Shown here piece after piece: positions 51,229 to 59,708 of a stretch of 64,000 nt of DNA. Source of the stretch: Opitutia bacterium (GTDB lineage Bacteria; Verrucomicrobiota; Verrucomicrobiia; Opitutales; Opitutaceae); the NCBI GenBank assembly GCA_016190985.1, contig JACPPI010000006.1:48526-112525 (forward strand). Direction: 5' to 3'. The position numbers were made by a program, and so were the translations under genes. The notes below the pieces were generated by a model, which saw nothing but the letters and a program-made list of their open reading frames with translations, was not told the DNA's origin and searched no databases. The stretch's first letter is position 1; every line of letters starts with the position of its first letter.

Positions 51229-54228
51229 GTGAAAATCCGCCCGATGAGAATACTCCTGCGGCTGGCGGTTCTGCTGACATTTGCTTTGCTCGCACGGGCG
51301 GAGGAGTTTGACCTGATCATCCGCCATGGGCGGGTGGTGGACGGCTCGGGCAATCCCTCCTTCGCCGCCGACGTGGCGGTCAAGGACGGCCGCATTGTCC
51401 GGATCGGCCGGATTGACGGCACGGCGGTGACCGAGATCGACGCCACCGGTCTCGTCGTCGCCCCGGGGTTCATCGACGTGCACACGCACGCCGACGAGAT
51501 CGCCGACAAGCCCCTCGCGGAAAACTTCCTGCGCATGGGCGTCACCTCCATCGTCGTCGGCAATTGCGGCGGCTCCGCGCTCGATGTGGGGAAATTCTAC
51601 GCCGACGTCGAGCGCAACAAGGTCGCCCTCAACGTCGCGACGCTCATCGGGCACAACACGGTGCGCGAGGCGGCGATGGGCGGCAGCTTCGACCGCGTGC
51701 CCACGGCGGAGGAGATGGCCAGGATGAAGTCCCTCGTCGACCGGGCGATGCGCGATGGCGCCGTCGGCCTGTCCACCGGCCTGATCTACCTGCCGGGGAC
51801 GTTCTCGAAGACCGACGAGATCGTCGAGCTGGCCAAGGCTGTCACACCCTACGACGGCATCTACGCCAGCCACATGCGGCATGAGGACACGCGCATCTAC
51901 GCCGCGCTGGACGAGGTGTTCCGCGTGGCGCGCGAGGCCCGTCTCCGCGCCGAGGTCTCGCACCTCAAGCTCTCCGGCGAAACGGCCTGGGGCCAGGCCG
52001 GCCAGGTGCTCGCCCATATCGAGGCGGCGCGCGCCGGCGGGCTGGACATCACCCACGACCAGTATGCCTACACCGCGTCGAGCACGACGATGCGGCAGCT
52101 GATTCCCGACGACGCCTTCGCGGGCGGCCACGACGGGTTCCTCGCCGTCCTCGCCGACCCGGTGCAAAAAGCCGGCCTCGTGGCCCGGATGAAGAAGAAC
52201 ATCCTCGGCCGCGGCCGCATGGATTACGCCTACGCCGTCGTCGCCTCCTTCCGGCACGACACCTCGCTCAACGGCCTGAACATCCTCGAGGCGGCGAAGA
52301 AGTCGCGCGGCTCCGACTCGCTCGACGACCAGATCGAGGTCATCCTCGACTTCGAGAAGAACGGCGGCGCGGCCGGCGTGTTTCACGGGATGAACGAGGA
52401 GGACCTGCGGGAATTCATGCGCCACCCGAACACCATGGTCGCGAGCGACAGCGGCCTGCGCGAGTTCGGCAAGGACGCGCCGCACCCGCGCGGCTACGGC
52501 AACAACGCCCGGGTGCTGGGCCGCTATGTGCGCGAGCTGAAGGTGCTGCGGCTGGAGGACGCCATCCGCAAGATGACCAGCCTGCCGGCGGCGACCTTCC
52601 GCTTCACCGGCCGCGGCCTGCTGCGCGAGGGCCACTGGGCCGACATCGTCGCCTTCGATCCCGAAAAAATCGGCGACCCCGCGACCTACCGCGACCCGCA
52701 TCATTACGCCGCGGGCATCCCCCATGTGCTCGTGAACGGCGTGCCCGTTGTCCGCGACGGCGAGCACACCGGCGCCAAACCGGGCCTGGCCTGCCGGGCC
52801 GGGGCCGACAAGAGCGGCGATCTGGCGGCCAGGCTGGAGGCGTTGGTGACGCAGCCGCGTTTCGCCGGGGCTTTTTGGGGCGTCAAGGTCGTGTCGCTGG
52901 ACTCGGGCCGCACACTGTTCGCGCACGGCGCGGACCGGCGGATGAGCCCGGCCTCGAACTGCAAGCTCTACGCCGGCGCGCTCGCGCTCGACCAGTTGGG
53001 CGGCGATCACCGCATCCGCACCCCGCTGCGGGCCACGGCCGGGCCGGATCAGGCGGGCGTGCTGGCGGGCGATCTCATTGTCTCCGGCCGCGGCGACCCG
53101 GGCTGGAACCATCGCGTGGGGAAGAGGGATTTCTGGACGAGCTTCGAGCCGTTCGTCGCCGCGCTGCAGCGCGCGGGGGTGAAAAAAATCACCGGTGACA
53201 TCGTCGCCGACGCCACGTGGCTGCGTGTGCCGCCACACGGGGCGAGCTGGACCGTCGACGACATGGATTACGAGTATGGCGCCGAGGTTTCGGCGATCAG
53301 CCTGGCGGACAATTATGTTGATTTGCGCATCACCCCGGCGGCGAAGGAAGGGCAGCCTTGCGCAATCGAGGTGCTGCAGCCTTTGAGCGGCCTGGGCTTC
53401 GCCAACCACACTGTCACGGGCGAGGCGGGCGGTCCGCGGGAGATCCGCGTGCAGCGTCTGCCCGGTGAAGGCACGGTGCATGTTTTCGGCACGCTGCCCG
53501 TGGGCGGCAAAGAGGAACTGACCGAGGCTCCGGTGCCGCAGCCTGCGGCGTGGTTCGCCCGGGCGCTGCGCGAGGCGCTCACGAAGGCCGGCATCGCAGT
53601 CGCTGGCCGCGCCCGCAGTGTCCGCTGGCCGGATGCGCCCGTCGCGGGCGAGGTGCTGATCGGCGAGGTGACCTCCGCGCCGCTGCGCGAGCTGGTTGCC
53701 GGTTTCATGCTGCCGTCCCAGAATCTCGAGACCGATTTGATTTTCGCGCACTTGGGCGAACTGCGGCGCACGCCCACCACGCCGGCCTGGGCGCGCTCCG
53801 ATGAACTGGCCGTCACCGCTCTCGATGAATTTATGGCGCGCCTTGGCGTGCCCGGCGGCGCGGTGCTCTTCGACGAGGGCTCCGGACTCTCGCGCAACAA
53901 CCTGGCCACCGCCGCCGCCACGGCGAGCCTGTTGCAAGCCATGGCCAGGCACCGCGAGTCGGCGGGTTTTCTCGCCGCGTTGCCGACCGCCGGGGTCAGC
54001 GGCTCGCTTGACAAGCGCATGCGCGGCACCCCGGCCGAGAACAACGTCCGCGCCAAGACCGGCACGCTGCGCTATGCGTCGTCGCTCTCCGGTTACGTGA
54101 CCACCGCGGCCGGCGAGAGGCTGGCCTTCAGCGCGATGCTGAACCGCTATCCGGTGCCGGCCAAGGCCAGGGCCGGCGACCCGCTCGACGAGTTGGCCGT
54201 GATCCTCGCCCGTCATGACCGGCGGTAA
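51229..54228 (+). CDS. fusion of D-aminoacylase (amidohydrolase) and PBP4-type D-Ala-D-Ala carboxypeptidase
   Basis: A 999-residue exported protein with signal peptide (about residues 1-24). Residues about 25-525 are an N-acyl-D-amino-acid deacylase of the amidohydrolase superfamily: GFIDVHTHAD metal site, GNCGG, SHLKLSG, HDQYAYTAS and FHGMNEEDLREFMRHPNTMV. Residues about 530-999 form an S13 PBP4-type domain: SPASNCKLY with SxxK Ser/Lys, GSGLSRNN (SxN), and AKTGTLRY (KTG). All three catalytic motifs are present. Both halves release D-amino acids from wall peptides, so the fusion fits the salvage context. Located in the periplasm. Confidence 0.9.
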   Translation: MKIRPMRILLRLAVLLTFALLARAEEFDLIIRHGRVVDGSGNPSFAADVAVKDGRIVRIGRIDGTAVTEIDATGLVVAPGFIDVHTHADEIADKPLAENFLRMGVTSIVVGNCGGSALDVGKFYADVERNKVALNVATLIGHNTVREAAMGGSFDRVPTAEEMARMKSLVDRAMRDGAVGLSTGLIYLPGTFSKTDEIVELAKAVTPYDGIYASHMRHEDTRIYAALDEVFRVAREARLRAEVSHLKLSGETAWGQAGQVLAHIEAARAGGLDITHDQYAYTASSTTMRQLIPDDAFAGGHDGFLAVLADPVQKAGLVARMKKNILGRGRMDYAYAVVASFRHDTSLNGLNILEAAKKSRGSDSLDDQIEVILDFEKNGGAAGVFHGMNEEDLREFMRHPNTMVASDSGLREFGKDAPHPRGYGNNARVLGRYVRELKVLRLEDAIRKMTSLPAATFRFTGRGLLREGHWADIVAFDPEKIGDPATYRDPHHYAAGIPHVLVNGVPVVRDGEHTGAKPGLACRAGADKSGDLAARLEALVTQPRFAGAFWGVKVVSLDSGRTLFAHGADRRMSPASNCKLYAGALALDQLGGDHRIRTPLRATAGPDQAGVLAGDLIVSGRGDPGWNHRVGKRDFWTSFEPFVAALQRAGVKKITGDIVADATWLRVPPHGASWTVDDMDYEYGAEVSAISLADNYVDLRITPAAKEGQPCAIEVLQPLSGLGFANHTVTGEAGGPREIRVQRLPGEGTVHVFGTLPVGGKEELTEAPVPQPAAWFARALREALTKAGIAVAGRARSVRWPDAPVAGEVLIGEVTSAPLRELVAGFMLPSQNLETDLIFAHLGELRRTPTTPAWARSDELAVTALDEFMARLGVPGGAVLFDEGSGLSRNNLATAAATASLLQAMARHRESAGFLAALPTAGVSGSLDKRMRGTPAENNVRAKTGTLRYASSLSGYVTTAAGERLAFSAMLNRYPVPAKARAGDPLDELAVILARHDRR

Positions 54229-54261
54229 GGTGTGCTTTCAAAACCTGCATCATCCTCTCCC

Positions 54262-54349
54262 TGTCATTCTGAACGGAGTGAAGAATCCATGCTTTCGCTC
54301 ACAATATTGCGCGCGCGGCCGTGGATTCTTCGCTGCGCCCTGAATGACA
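54262..54349. repeat. TGTCATTCTGA/AGAATCCA palindrome, family B
   Basis: The element has TGTCATTCTG, AGAATCCATG on the left and GTGGATTCTTCGCTGCG, TGAATGACA on the right as complementary arms. It lies just before the phosphodiester glycosidase gene and would be wrongly read as 40 residues (CHSERSEES-like) if a further upstream start were used. Confidence 0.8.
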
Positions 54350-54357
54350 AATCGATT

Positions 54358-55293
54358 TTGAAGACACGCCGTGGATTTCTTCGTTGCGTATTGGCGGCCG
54401 CCGCGGGCCTGCTGCTTTGCGCGCGGCCGATGCCGGCCCGCGAGCCGCTGGTCTTTGGCTCGATCGAGACGAAAACCCCGGCGGGCCCGGCGCGCGGTTG
54501 GTGGGCGAAGATCCATCTCGATCAGCCCGGCGTGCGGCTCGACACCACGGCGCCCCTCGCCAAGCGGGACGGCCTGCCGCCGGGCACCGAGGCGGTTCTG
54601 CTGCCGGTCAACGAATGGGCCGAGTCGAATGGTGCGACCCTTTCGCTCAATGCGGGCTTCTTCGGCCTGCTGCTGGATCCGAAACCGGCGTCGGCGGAAT
54701 ACACGCCCAACTGCACGACCGGCGCGCCCTCCGACATCCGCGGGCTCAGCCTGGGCACACGGGGTATGGTCTCCCCGCCGCGCATGGTTGAGCAACGCGG
54801 CGACCCGGCGCTCCTCGTCTATGGTGACGGTCACGCGCGGGTCACCTACGCGCGCGACAGTGACCTCGCCGGAGTCACCTGCGCTGTAGCCGGCATCGGC
54901 GCGACCGATGACCACAGGCAGCCCGGCACGCTGCTGGTCGAGGCGGGCCGGAACACCGGGGCGACCGCCCGCGTGGCGCCGAACGTGCGCCACCCGCGCA
55001 CGGCCGCCGGCGTCACCGCCGACGGGCGCACCCTGATCCTGCTCGCCATCGACGGCCGCCAACCCGGCCACAGCCTGGGGGTGACCCTGCCGGAACTGGC
55101 CGACCTGATGATCGAGCTGGGTGCCACCGAGGCGGTCAACCTCGACGGCGGCGGCTCGACCTCGTTTTATTTGCGGCGGGCGGATGGTTCGATCGTCGCC
55201 AACCAGCCGAGTGGCGGCAAGTGGCGGCCCGTCGCCAATCACCTCGGCCTCTGGATCGGCGAACCCGCACCCGCCACGCCGGCCCCGAAATGA
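54358..55293 (+). CDS. phosphodiester glycosidase (NAGPA domain), Tat-type signal
   Basis: A 311-residue exported protein. TTG start at 54358 gives KTRRGFLRCVLAAAAG, a twin-arginine type signal (RRGFLR). The NAGPA/DUF2233 domain follows: LNAGFFG, GVTADGRTLILLAIDGRQ and TEAVNLDGGGSTSFYL. Members remove phosphodiester-linked sugars, e.g. GlcNAc-1-P diesters. Its stop overlaps the next gene start (ATGA at 55290). An upstream start at 54232 would lie inside the family B repeat and is rejected. Confidence 0.8.
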   Translation: MKTRRGFLRCVLAAAAGLLLCARPMPAREPLVFGSIETKTPAGPARGWWAKIHLDQPGVRLDTTAPLAKRDGLPPGTEAVLLPVNEWAESNGATLSLNAGFFGLLLDPKPASAEYTPNCTTGAPSDIRGLSLGTRGMVSPPRMVEQRGDPALLVYGDGHARVTYARDSDLAGVTCAVAGIGATDDHRQPGTLLVEAGRNTGATARVAPNVRHPRTAAGVTADGRTLILLAIDGRQPGHSLGVTLPELADLMIELGATEAVNLDGGGSTSFYLRRADGSIVANQPSGGKWRPVANHLGLWIGEPAPATPAPK

Positions 55294-56429
55294 AACCGGG
55301 CGAACGATGGCTGTCCTTGGATGCGTTTCGCGGCGCGACGATCGCCGCGATGTTGCTCGTCAACAATCCCGGCTCGTGGAGCGCCGTTTATCCGCCGCTC
55401 GATCACGCCCCGTGGCACGGATGGACGCCGACGGACATGATTTTTCCGTTCTTCCTCTGGATCGTGGGTGTGGCAATGACGCTGTCCTTCGCGCGCCGGG
55501 TCGGGCAGGGGGCCGATCGCGGCGCGCTTTTCCGGCATGTCGTCGTGCGCGCGGCCGTCATCTTCGGGCTGGGCCTGCTGCTGGCGGCGTTTCCGTTCGG
55601 CCTGCTGCCCGGGCATCATTTCTCGCTCGCGAAGCTCCGGATACCCGGCGTGCTCCAGCGCATCGCGCTCTGTTATCTCGCGGCGTCGGCGATTTTCCTG
55701 CGCACCGGCTGGCGCGGCCAGGCCGCGTGGACCGCAGGCCTGCTGGTGGGCTATTGGGCCCTGCTGAAACTGGTGCCGGTGCCGGGCTATGGCGCGGGGG
55801 TGCTGGAACCGACCGGCAACCTGGCGTGGTGGATCGACTCGCACCTGCTGGCCGGGCACACGTGGAGCGGCGCGCCGACGCCCGGCTTCGACCCCGAGGG
55901 CCTGCTCTCCACGCTGCCCGCGGTCGCCACGACGCTGCTCGGCGCGCTGGCCGGGCAGATGATGCGCCGGTGGTCGGGCGGGGCGCTGACGGTGCGCTTG
56001 CTCGGCGACGGCGCGGCGTTGCTGGCGGCGGGCGGGCTGATGGGCCTCGCGTTGCCGATCAACAAGAACCTCTGGACGAGTTCCTATGCGGTGTTCATGG
56101 CGGGGTGGGCGATGGTGGTGCTCGCGGGGTTTCACTGGCTCATCGATGTGCGCGGCTGGCGGCGCTGGGCGACCCCCCTGGTCATCTACGGGATGAACGC
56201 GCTCGCGTTGTTCGTGCTGGCGGGATTGATCGGCCGGCTGCTCACACTCATCAAATGGACCGGCGCGGACGGCAAGGATGTGACGCTCAAGGCCTGCATC
56301 TACCAGGGCGCGTTCGTGCCGCTCGCGAGCCCGCTGAACGCCTCGCTGCTCTACGCCGTGGCGTTCGTCCTGCTCTTCCTTGTCATCGCTTGGGCGCTGT
56401 GGCGCAAGAAGTGGTTCCTCAAGATTTGA
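55290..56429 (+). CDS. DUF5009/heparan-alpha-glucosaminide N-acetyltransferase-like membrane protein
   Basis: A 379-residue integral membrane protein with about ten helices. The conserved opening LSLDAFRGATIAAMLLVNNP and the NMIFPFFLWIVG-type block (DMIFPFFLWIVGVAMTLSFA) match the acyltransferase family related to human HGSNAT, with DUF5009 in bacteria. It probably transfers an acetyl group across the membrane to an amino sugar. Its start overlaps the NAGPA gene by 4 bp, so the two are coupled. A perfect 13-bp-arm palindrome follows it, between it and the convergent NagB-LmbE gene. Confidence 0.85.
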   Translation: MKPGERWLSLDAFRGATIAAMLLVNNPGSWSAVYPPLDHAPWHGWTPTDMIFPFFLWIVGVAMTLSFARRVGQGADRGALFRHVVVRAAVIFGLGLLLAAFPFGLLPGHHFSLAKLRIPGVLQRIALCYLAASAIFLRTGWRGQAAWTAGLLVGYWALLKLVPVPGYGAGVLEPTGNLAWWIDSHLLAGHTWSGAPTPGFDPEGLLSTLPAVATTLLGALAGQMMRRWSGGALTVRLLGDGAALLAAGGLMGLALPINKNLWTSSYAVFMAGWAMVVLAGFHWLIDVRGWRRWATPLVIYGMNALALFVLAGLIGRLLTLIKWTGADGKDVTLKACIYQGAFVPLASPLNASLLYAVAFVLLFLVIAWALWRKKWFLKI

Positions 56430-56435
56430 CCCTCC

Positions 56436-56464
56436 CGTTGATGTCAACTATTAGTTGACATCAA
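56436..56464. promoter_or_regulatory. perfect 13-bp inverted repeat between convergent genes
   Basis: GTTGATGTCAACT and AGTTGACATCAAC surround a 3-nt loop. It has the stability of a terminator hairpin but no T-run on either strand, and TGTCAACT/AGTTGACA resembles regulator half-sites. It may be a bidirectional terminator or an operator remnant. Confidence 0.6.
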
Positions 56465-56541
56465 CGCCAATGCCGAACGGGACTGACCTCAGTCCGTTGT
56501 CTTGGAGCGTTCACGGCACCCGCTAGCCCGAGGCACCCGGC

Positions 56542-58509
56542 TCAGAACGCCGCCGAGCGCAGGAAATCCCCGGGCGCGTAGCCCTTGAAGGCCTCGATGG
56601 CCTCGTATTCGGCCAGGCCGAGCGCGTTGTAGGCCTGGGCCAGCCGGCGGCTGCGGTCCTCGGTGCGCTGCCAGAACTCGCGGCGGTCCTCGCCGAGGAA
56701 CAGCGCCTGGTCCTTCTGCGTCTCGTGCCGGAAGATGGCGCGGCGGCGGCGGAGCACCTCCTGCGGGCTGAGCGGCACGGCGAGGTCGATCTCGTCGAGC
56801 GGCCACTCGGCCCACGCGCCGCGGTAGAGCCAAAGCTCGGCCTCGGCCAGCCACTGTGCCTTGGCTTGCTGCGCGTGGGCGAGGGCGTCGCGCAGCACGT
56901 GCAGGCAAAGGCGGTGGGTGCCGTGGGGATCGTCGAGATCGCCCGCGGCGTAGACGAGATGCGGCTGCAATTGGGCCAGCAGCGCGCCCATGAGGGAGAC
57001 ATCCTCCGGGCCGTAGCGGCGACTGCGCGGCTCCGCGTTGTAGAAAGGCAGGTCGAGGAAATGCAGCCGGTTTTCCCCGACGCCGCAGACGCGCGCCGCC
57101 GCGACGGCCTCGTGGCGGCGGATGAGCGCCTTCCATTGGGTCAACTCGGGTGAGGCCGGCAGGGTGGTGTGGCCGCCCAAACCGGCGCAAAGGGCGTCCA
57201 GTCGTCCGCTCCGATCGGCCGCGACCAGGCCGCTGTCGCGCACAAAGGCGAGCAGGTGCCAGAGGGCGTCGTCGGAAACGGCGCCGGCGCCCGAGACTTC
57301 ATAGGCAATGTGCACTTCGTGCCCTTGGTCGACGAGCCGGCAGAGCGTGCCGCCCATCGAGATGACGTCATCGTCGGGATGCGGTGAGAGCACCAGCACG
57401 CGCTTGGGAAACACCGTGGCCGAGGGCGCGCGCAGCGGCCGCACCGGCGCGTCGCCGGGCTTGGTCCGCTTCGGGTCGCGGCCGCCGGGCCAGCCGGTGA
57501 TGGTGTGCTGCATCTGGTAGAAACCGATGAGGTTGGCCTCGTAGGCGGAGCCGTGGGCGCGGAGCAGATCCTGCAGGCCGGCCTCGTTGTAGTCGTCGTC
57601 GGTGAGCTTGAGGATGGCCTTCTGGCGGAGCTGGGAAAGCCAGAGAATGGCGCGTCGCGTCATGCGCTCGTCCCAGGCGAGGCCCTGCTCGGCCAGCGGC
57701 CCGACAAGCCACGGGGTGCGGTAGCGCGTGAGCGACCCGGCGGCGGCGGCATCGAGGACGTAGAGCGCGTGGGGATGCTCCTGGAGGAACGAGGCGGTGA
57801 CGCGCGGGCTGACCTCGCCCTCGAGGGCGGCGCGCACGATGTCGGCCTTGTGCTGGCCCCAGGCGAGCAGGACGACGCGGCGGGCGTTGAGGATGGAGCG
57901 GACGCCCATGGTCAGCGCGTGACGCGGGGTCGCGGCGTCGCCGCCGAAGTCGCCCGCCGCGTCGCGGCGGGTGAGCGGGTCAAGCGTGACGAGCCGCGTG
58001 AGCGAGTGGCGCGCGCTGCCGGGCTCGTTGAAGCCGATGTGGCCGGTGCGGCCGATGCCGAGGATCTGGAAGTCGATGCCGCCGGCCGCCGCGATCATCG
58101 CCTCGTAGGCGGCGCAGTGCGCGTCGACCTCGGCCTTGCCCACGGCGCCGGAAGGCAGGTGGCAGCGGGCAGGATCGAGATCCACGTGGTCAAACAGGTG
58201 CCGGCGCATGAAGCGCCGGTAGCTCTGCGCGTGCTCGGGCGGGAGCGGGTGGTATTCGTCGAGGTTGAAGGTCGTGACGTTGGCGAAGCTCAGTTTCTCC
58301 TCCCGGTGCAGGCGGACCAGCTCGGCGTAGAGGCTGATGGGGGTGGACCCGGTGGCGAGGCCCAGCACGACCCCGCGTTTCTCGGCCTGCCGCGCGCGGA
58401 TGAGCGCGGCGATCTCGCCGGCCACGGCGCGGGCGGCCTCCAGGCTGCGCGGATAGACCGCGACCGGGACATGTTCATGATGGCAGCGCTCAAGGATGGC
58501 GAGGGACAT
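56542..58509 (-). CDS. nagB: glucosamine-6-phosphate deaminase fused to PIG-L/LmbE-type deacetylase
   Basis: A 655-residue bifunctional protein. Residues about 1-290 are NagB-like: LGLATGSTPISLYAELVR, FNLDEYHPLPPEHAQSYR, and RTGHIGFNEPGSA with the catalytic His and Glu. Residues about 360-655 are a LmbE/PIG-L domain with the zinc motif SPHPDDDVISMGGT and the later DLDDPHGTHRLC. The first activity makes fructose-6-phosphate and ammonia; the second probably removes an acetyl from a sugar amine. Known fusion type in Bacteroidetes and Verrucomicrobia. Start at 58509, divergent from the AraC regulator. Confidence 0.88.
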   Translation of the reverse strand: MSLAILERCHHEHVPVAVYPRSLEAARAVAGEIAALIRARQAEKRGVVLGLATGSTPISLYAELVRLHREEKLSFANVTTFNLDEYHPLPPEHAQSYRRFMRRHLFDHVDLDPARCHLPSGAVGKAEVDAHCAAYEAMIAAAGGIDFQILGIGRTGHIGFNEPGSARHSLTRLVTLDPLTRRDAAGDFGGDAATPRHALTMGVRSILNARRVVLLAWGQHKADIVRAALEGEVSPRVTASFLQEHPHALYVLDAAAAGSLTRYRTPWLVGPLAEQGLAWDERMTRRAILWLSQLRQKAILKLTDDDYNEAGLQDLLRAHGSAYEANLIGFYQMQHTITGWPGGRDPKRTKPGDAPVRPLRAPSATVFPKRVLVLSPHPDDDVISMGGTLCRLVDQGHEVHIAYEVSGAGAVSDDALWHLLAFVRDSGLVAADRSGRLDALCAGLGGHTTLPASPELTQWKALIRRHEAVAAARVCGVGENRLHFLDLPFYNAEPRSRRYGPEDVSLMGALLAQLQPHLVYAAGDLDDPHGTHRLCLHVLRDALAHAQQAKAQWLAEAELWLYRGAWAEWPLDEIDLAVPLSPQEVLRRRRAIFRHETQKDQALFLGEDRREFWQRTEDRSRRLAQAYNALGLAEYEAIEAFKGYAPGDFLRSAAF

Positions 58510-58556
58510 AGTGAGGAAGGGCGGAGGATAAGGCTGGCGTCTGGCATGACAAATAG

Positions 58557-58576
58557 CAAAAACGACGATGTTTTTG
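58557..58576. promoter_or_regulatory. operator-like palindrome between nagB and araC-type gene
   Basis: CAAAAAC, six bases, GTTTTTG, in the 58-73 bp divergent spacer. Beside it lies TGACGAAAAT (58575-58584), which recurs as TGACGAACAT at 59533 ahead of the receptor gene. Both may be contacts for the AraC-family regulator. Confidence 0.5.
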
Positions 58577-58582
58577 ACGAAA

Positions 58583-59476
58583 ATGCCAACCGCCTCCGCC
58601 CCCAACCTCGCCAAACTGGTGGACCGCCTGCCCCAGCCGCTGCACCAACTGCTGGGCCGGCCGGCCGCCAACGTCATCCTGCCCGACAACATCGTGTGCT
58701 TCCAGCGCCGGTTGGCGGCGGATCTGAACAAGCCGCGCCGGGGCCGCGCGCTGCACCACCGCTTCGTGCTGATCTGCGCGTTGCGGACGGCGGTGACGGT
58801 GTGTGTGGATGACCAGAACATCCGGCTGAACGCGGGGCAGGGCCTGCTGGTTTTTCCCTTCCAATTCCACCACTACACCGATGCGCAGCGGGAGAGCCTG
58901 TCGTGGTTTTTCGTGACCTTCGAGCTGGCGGAGGTGGAGCCGCTGGCCGGACTGCGCTACCGGCCGTTTGAGCTGACTCCGCCCCTGCGGGCGCTCGCGG
59001 CGGAATTGGTGGAGGCCTATGAGACGGAGCGCACGGCCGACCTGTCGGTCCTGCTGCTCGGGCTGCTGCTGGCGCGTCTGCGGCGGCTGAAGCCGGTGGG
59101 GGCGGCCAGCACCGCCGGCAATTCCCCGGTGCCCGGGCTGATGCTGCGCGTCAACCAGCTCGCCCAGCGCAGCGGCGATCATCCCAGCCTGAAGGACATC
59201 GCCCGGTCCCTGGGGATCAGCCCGAGCCATCTGCGGGCCCGCTTCCGCGCCTCGTGCGGCGTGAGCATCGGCCGCCATCTCCGGCGGCTGCGTCTGGAGC
59301 AGGCCTGCGGCCTGTTGCGGCTCGGGCCCCAGCGCGTGTCGGAGGTTGCGGAGCATTGCGGCTTCACGTCGATCTACACTTTCAGCCGGGCCTTCCGGCT
59401 GGCCTACGGCGTGTCGCCGCTGGCCTACCGGCACAGCGGCCGGGCGGCCCCGGTGGGCCGGCGGGCGCGGAGGTAG
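58583..59476 (+). CDS. AraC-family transcriptional regulator
   Basis: A roughly 297-residue regulator. The N-terminal cupin-like sensor (about residues 35-120, LNAGQGLLVFPFQFHHYT) is followed by a C-terminal AraC DNA-binding domain with two helix-turn-helices: PSLKDIARSLGISPSHLRAR and VSEVAEHCGFTSIYTFSRAF. It lies between the NagB-LmbE gene (divergent) and the TonB receptor, and probably controls both. The start at 58583 (MPTASAPNLAK) is chosen because the ATG at 58568 lies within an operator-like palindrome. The inducer may be an amino sugar, by context only. Confidence 0.88.
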   Translation: MPTASAPNLAKLVDRLPQPLHQLLGRPAANVILPDNIVCFQRRLAADLNKPRRGRALHHRFVLICALRTAVTVCVDDQNIRLNAGQGLLVFPFQFHHYTDAQRESLSWFFVTFELAEVEPLAGLRYRPFELTPPLRALAAELVEAYETERTADLSVLLLGLLLARLRRLKPVGAASTAGNSPVPGLMLRVNQLAQRSGDHPSLKDIARSLGISPSHLRARFRASCGVSIGRHLRRLRLEQACGLLRLGPQRVSEVAEHCGFTSIYTFSRAFRLAYGVSPLAYRHSGRAAPVGRRARR

Positions 59477-59532
59477 AATCGACCTCCCTCTCTGGCAGTG
59501 TCTTGTTTTGGTGGTTCATCCATTGCCAGAAA

Positions 59533-59542
59533 TGACGAACAT
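59533..59542 (+). promoter_or_regulatory. TGACGAACAT motif upstream of the receptor gene
   Basis: It matches 9 of 10 bases of the motif at 58575 in the araC/nagB spacer. It lies in the 230-bp region between the AraC gene and the receptor start, which is otherwise AT-richer and without genes. Confidence 0.35.
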
Positions 59543-59708
59543 TTTAACAAAAAAGCCAGCGACGCTCAAATCTCGCTCTAGCATAACCGACCGTGACAGA
59601 CCGGCCAATCCTAGCACTTGCAGGCCGGGCGATATTTCATTCTTATTACCCTGCACCGGTCTTGGCGCAGCCTAAACGCCAGGACTCAACACCAGACACC
59701 CCTGCCCC

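Noticed and set aside
50065..54216. 1383-residue open frame on the minus strand
   Set aside because: Antisense to the epimerase and the aminoacylase-carboxypeptidase genes, with Arg/Gly/Ala-rich low-complexity sequence. Both genes opposite have intact catalytic motifs.
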